Source of the DNA: CALBPI01 sp038531945
Lineage (GTDB): Bacteria; Pseudomonadota; Gammaproteobacteria; Steroidobacterales; Woeseiaceae
Assembly: GCA_038531945.1 (NCBI GenBank)
Contig: JBCBBH010000002.1
Location: 682,001 to 746,000 of the forward strand
Direction of reading: 5' to 3'
DNA length: 64,000 bases
Within the stretch, counting starts at the first letter, position 1. Each line of letters begins with the position of its first letter. A program made the position numbers and the translations under genes. Positions 61,381 through 64,000 of this stretch are shown here, one piece after another. The notes beneath the pieces were generated by a model, which saw only the letters and a program-made list of their open reading frames with translations, did no database searches and was not told the origin of the DNA.

Positions 61381-61926
61381 ATGAGATGCGTAAGCACATG
61401 GATGAGTGCGATCGCGGCGCTGGCGGTTTGTTCCGTAAACGTTGATGCGCAAATGTTCGATCAGGAGGAACAAATTGTCGACGAAGTGGTATCGATTGGT
61501 ACCCGACCGTCGGGTTTCGCGTTTGGTTGGCTGGGTAGTTGGTTGAGTTGGTCGATTCTCGACATCGATAACTTGAATGGTGACCTGGACAGTCTGGGTG
61601 CCTCGTTGCAGAACCTCATTGATGCGGCGAATGAGGCGTCAGAGGAGTTATGCCGGCGCCGAATTGAGGATTGGCGCTCCAGTTGTCATGCAAGAATGAA
61701 CACAAATCGCCACCTATGCGTCGCGGCCAGTTCGTTTCTCCTGGGTGCTCCGATCGCATACTTGTTGCCTAGCGTTTTCCGAAGAGGCGGGTATTACGGC
61801 GTTGGGCTCGTCGGCTATAACCGATGTGCTCAATGGGATTTCAGGGCACATCAACACTGCGACGCTATTGCCGATTCAGGCTCCGCGCCGCGGATTGCAC
61901 AATGCGATGGAACCGGCGGAAATTGA
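61381..61926 (+). CDS. Unrecognised exported Cys-rich protein with a TonB-box-like segment
   Basis: A 181-residue protein. A signal peptide (MSAIAALAVCSVNVDAQ) is followed by VDEVVSIGTRPSG, which resembles the TonB box and plug start of TonB-dependent receptors such as the one encoded nearby. It then has a Gly/Trp-rich stretch, a predicted helix and a C-terminal half with seven Cys and one hydrophobic segment. A near-perfect ribosome-binding site (AAGGAGGTG) precedes the ATG. No family is recognised; the last third could be less conserved. Confidence 0.65.
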   Translation: MRCVSTWMSAIAALAVCSVNVDAQMFDQEEQIVDEVVSIGTRPSGFAFGWLGSWLSWSILDIDNLNGDLDSLGASLQNLIDAANEASEELCRRRIEDWRSSCHARMNTNRHLCVAASSFLLGAPIAYLLPSVFRRGGYYGVGLVGYNRCAQWDFRAHQHCDAIADSGSAPRIAQCDGTGGN

Positions 61927-61943
61927 TGTAGTTGTTTCACGAG

Positions 61944-61971
61944 CTTGCCCGGTACCCCTGTACCGGGCAAG
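61944..61971. terminator. Perfect 12-bp hairpin after the Cys-rich gene
   Basis: 61944-61955 (CTTGCCCGGTAC) pairs perfectly with 61960-61971 around a four-base loop (CCCT). It begins 17 bases after the stop of the Cys-rich gene. Only TTG follows, not a T-run, so it is an atypical terminator or an RNA-stability element. Confidence 0.55.
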
Positions 61972-62065
61972 TTGCCTTCGAGATTCAACGCGCGTCCATC
62001 ACTGGATTCCTCAGGGCAGACGTTGGCACAATGGAGAGTGACAGCTTAAGCAAGGTCCACTTCCA

Positions 62066-62563
62066 ATGCGCAACGCGCCTTCTTCCGACGACGATCGGCG
62101 ACCGATCCGAGTCCTGTTCGTTTGCATGGGCAACATCTGTCGTTCACCAACGGCCGAGGGGGTTTTTCGCCATCACGTCGATGCGAGTGGCCTCAGTACA
62201 CACTTTGAAATCGATTCGGCCGGGACTCACGCCTATCACACTGGCGACGCGCCCGACCCGAGATCGCAGGCGAAAGCTCTGGAGCACGATGTTGACTTAT
62301 CGAATCAGCGGGCGCGTCCTGTGACCGAAGCTGACTTTGGCAATTTTGATTGGATTCTTGCGATGGATCGCGACAACTTGAAGTCGCTTGAGCGGATCAC
62401 GCCGGAAGGCGCGACCGCGCAGGTTTCATTGTTGCTGGAGCACGGAACCAGCACCGAGTTCGATGAGGTTCCGGATCCATACTACGGTGGCGCACGCGGT
62501 TTCGAATTAGTCTACCAACTGATCGACGACGCCTGCAGCGGGTTGCTAAAAAAACTCCGGTGA
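62066..62563 (+). CDS. Low-molecular-weight protein tyrosine phosphatase
   Basis: A 165-residue phosphatase with the catalytic CX5RS loop in FVCMGNICRSPTAEG near the N-terminus and the general-acid Asp in VPDPYYGGA. Homologues follow kdsB in pseudomonads, but here about 9 kb separate them. It converges with rne, 43 bases away; murB, often found between, is absent. Confidence 0.94.
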   Translation: MRNAPSSDDDRRPIRVLFVCMGNICRSPTAEGVFRHHVDASGLSTHFEIDSAGTHAYHTGDAPDPRSQAKALEHDVDLSNQRARPVTEADFGNFDWILAMDRDNLKSLERITPEGATAQVSLLLEHGTSTEFDEVPDPYYGGARGFELVYQLIDDACSGLLKKLR

Positions 62564-62606
62564 ACGCGGGAACCGCTGAAGGTATCTACCCGAGTTTGAA
62601 TCGACT

Positions 62607-64000
62607 TTAGTCGTCGCTGGACCAGACCGTGTAAGTCTTATCGGGTCCTTTTTTCGGAGCTTCGGTTTCCCAAGGCAGCAATTGCGGTTTCGCATCTGAC
62701 TGAGGCTTGGCGGGTTTCGCCGCTTCAGAAGATTTGCCGTCCGATTTTGCTGTCGTCGCATTCGATGACTCTGGTTTCTTCGGCTGTGCGTCGGGCAGCG
62801 CCTTCATTCGCGCCGTGTCGCCGTCATCTGCTGACTTGCCTGGTCTTGGTTCTGGCTTGGGCTTTTTATCCGTGGAGGTGTCCGCTGCCGACTTTCGTTG
62901 TTCGCCAGTCTTGCGCTCGCTGGATGCGAGCCGGGTGCGCGCGCCTCCGCTTTCGCGTGGTGACGCGGTATCTTGCTGCGCGTTCGACTCCGAACGCTTG
63001 GCTTCGCCGCGGCTTGGTCGCTGCGCTGAGCGCTCAGATGTATTCACATCGTCTTTTTTCGCAGCTTGTGACTGCTCGGAACGACCCGCAGGTTTTTGTT
63101 GGTCGCTCGCGGTTTGCGACGTCTCGGGACCACTCGCAGGTTTTTGTTGGTCGTTCGCGGATTGCGGCTGCTCGTTGTTCTGTTGGTTCTGTTGTTGCTC
63201 GCCAGCAGGCTTCTTACGACGTCGACCGCGAGACCGGCGCCGTCTTTTGCGCGGTTGATCTGAATCACCATTCGCTTCTCGGTTCTCATCAGCACGTGAC
63301 GACGACCGCGAGGCGTTGTTCCCCTTCTGCGATTCGTTTTGCCCTTCGTTGTCAGACTTGCTGTTGCCCGATTGCGGTTTGCGTCGCGATGACGGTTTGC
63401 CGTCGCCGTCATTGCGTTTGTTACGCGATTCCTGCTTGGTATTGCGAGTTTTCGCGTTGTCGCCGCGTGCCGCATTGTTCCCGCGTTTTTTCGTATTCCG
63501 AGAGGCGTTGTCCGAGTTTCTAGAATTCCGGCGTTTCGATTCGGTATTCTTACGTTCCGTGTTTCGCTTAGCGCGACGTTCGGCATCGCGCTTCTTGCGT
63601 TCGAGGCGCTGTTTCTCTTTTGCTTTGCGTTGAATCTCCTCCGGATCCGGCTCACCAAACAGCCAATACCAAATGCGAACAAACACACCAGGTCTCGGTC
63701 CTGTCGGTTGCGGGGCCGCAGGCGCAAGACGCTTCGGTGTTGGCGCCGGTGTGGCCGGCGTCGCTACCTGAACTGCGGGTTGCTCGGGCTGAACTTTTTC
63801 ACCGCCCCATTCGGTCTGGGTTTCGGTTTCGTTGGATTCTGCTAGTTCAAAGCTCGTGCCGGTGTTCTCGGCTAATTCGACTTGATCGTCGCGCACGCGA
63901 CGAATTTCGTATTTCGGCGTTTCGAACGCGGGGTTTGCAACCAGAATGAAATTTGTACCGTGGCGGGCCTCGAGTTTCTGCACCCAGTCCCGCTTTTCGT
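62607..64000 (-). CDS. rne: Ribonuclease E, C-terminal part (5' end outside window)
   Basis: About 464 residues are visible and the frame continues past the right edge. The first part (KLEARHGTNFILVANP, YEIRRVR) is the end of the catalytic domain. The remainder is the disordered scaffold: a short hydrophobic/aromatic stretch (GVFVRIWYWLFG) that may be a membrane-targeting helix, a long Arg/Lys/Asn-rich RNA-binding region, a 16-residue tandem repeat (DQQKPAS/DQQKPAG) and a Pro/Lys-rich end (PWETEAPKKGPDKTY). Composition is low-complexity but in frame. RNase G lacks such a tail. Confidence 0.93.
   Translation of the reverse strand, partial: EKRDWVQKLEARHGTNFILVANPAFETPKYEIRRVRDDQVELAENTGTSFELAESNETETQTEWGGEKVQPEQPAVQVATPATPAPTPKRLAPAAPQPTGPRPGVFVRIWYWLFGEPDPEEIQRKAKEKQRLERKKRDAERRAKRNTERKNTESKRRNSRNSDNASRNTKKRGNNAARGDNAKTRNTKQESRNKRNDGDGKPSSRRKPQSGNSKSDNEGQNESQKGNNASRSSSRADENREANGDSDQPRKRRRRSRGRRRKKPAGEQQQNQQNNEQPQSANDQQKPASGPETSQTASDQQKPAGRSEQSQAAKKDDVNTSERSAQRPSRGEAKRSESNAQQDTASPRESGGARTRLASSERKTGEQRKSAADTSTDKKPKPEPRPGKSADDGDTARMKALPDAQPKKPESSNATTAKSDGKSSEAAKPAKPQSDAKPQLLPWETEAPKKGPDKTYTVWSSDD
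63088..63153 (-). repeat. Two-copy 48-bp tandem repeat in the RNase E tail
   Basis: The same sequence beginning GCAGGTTTTTGTTGGTCG recurs at 63088 and 63136, exactly 48 bases apart, encoding a 16-residue unit around DQQKPA in the scaffold region. It is in frame and probably a recent duplication in disordered sequence. Confidence 0.7.

Noticed and set aside
1..64000. tRNA, rRNA, insertion sequences or phage genes
   Set aside because: Intergenic regions were read for tRNA-like arms and the proteins for transposase or integrase motifs; none was found by eye, though a tRNAscan run would be more sensitive.

Overview
The window is a dense stretch of chromosome from a Gram-negative bacterium, almost certainly a gammaproteobacterium. 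The evidence is gene content and order: dnaE-accA-tilS-pyrG-kdsA-eno-ftsB-truD, sdhCDAB-sdhE, rpoE-rseABC-lepA-lepB-rnc-era-recO-pdxJ-acpS, nagZ-MTIP-CsiV-mfd, and lolCED-comEC-exbBD-msbA-lpxK-kdsB. The kdsA protein and a recJ-prfB-lysS block headed by an RpfE-like gene point toward the Xanthomonadales side of the class, while the mfd-to-kdsB part resembles Pseudomonas. The lineage is an inference; no rRNA or tRNA gene was seen. Visible lipid A/KDO and Lol genes indicate an LPS-bearing outer membrane, and sdh indicates aerobic respiration.

Layout. 1-9771: replication, fatty-acid, tRNA-modification, CTP, KDO and glycolysis genes, most overlapping by a few bases, with a striking structured leader before pyrG. 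9753-13735: Smr-domain gene, pcm, a YqaA/DedA membrane protein, NlpD-like lipoprotein, a Mth938-like gene and an RpfE/ApgM-like gene; surE and rpoS, often found here, are absent. 13732-18069: recJ, prfB (with the programmed +1 frameshift) and lysS. 18078-23321: ygfZ, then a succinate dehydrogenase cluster that carries both SdhE and an SDHAF4-type assembly factor, ending in a ygfX-like gene. 23387-36949: the envelope-stress sigma factor with its anti-sigma genes, followed by a nearly gapless co-directional run through lepA, lepB, rnc, era, recO, pdxJ, acpS, a PolB-type exonuclease, rlmD, nagZ and an MTIP-type phosphorylase. 37018-42551: PAS/degenerate GGDEF protein, CsiV-like gene, mfd and a small exported protein. 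42698-52770: lipoprotein export, DNA uptake, energy transduction, lipid A flipping, LpxK and KdsB.

52767-62065 is the accessory part. It separates kdsB from the low-molecular-weight phosphatase that often follows it. It holds glutathione peroxidase, transaldolase, a probable 49-residue gene whose ribosome-binding site lies in a 12-bp hairpin, a small outer-membrane barrel, a large TonB-dependent receptor, four tandem copies of a 38-bp terminator unit, an acetyltransferase, a secreted TPR protein with a TonB-like C-terminal domain, and two unrecognised exported proteins, one of which carries a TonB-box-like segment. The window closes with the phosphatase and the C-terminal half of RNase E, which runs off the right edge.

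The most unusual signals are the nested terminator-like leader of pyrG (4462-4542), the hairpin-masked small gene (54366-54555), the tandem terminator array (58373-58508) and the TonB-themed group at 55659-61926.
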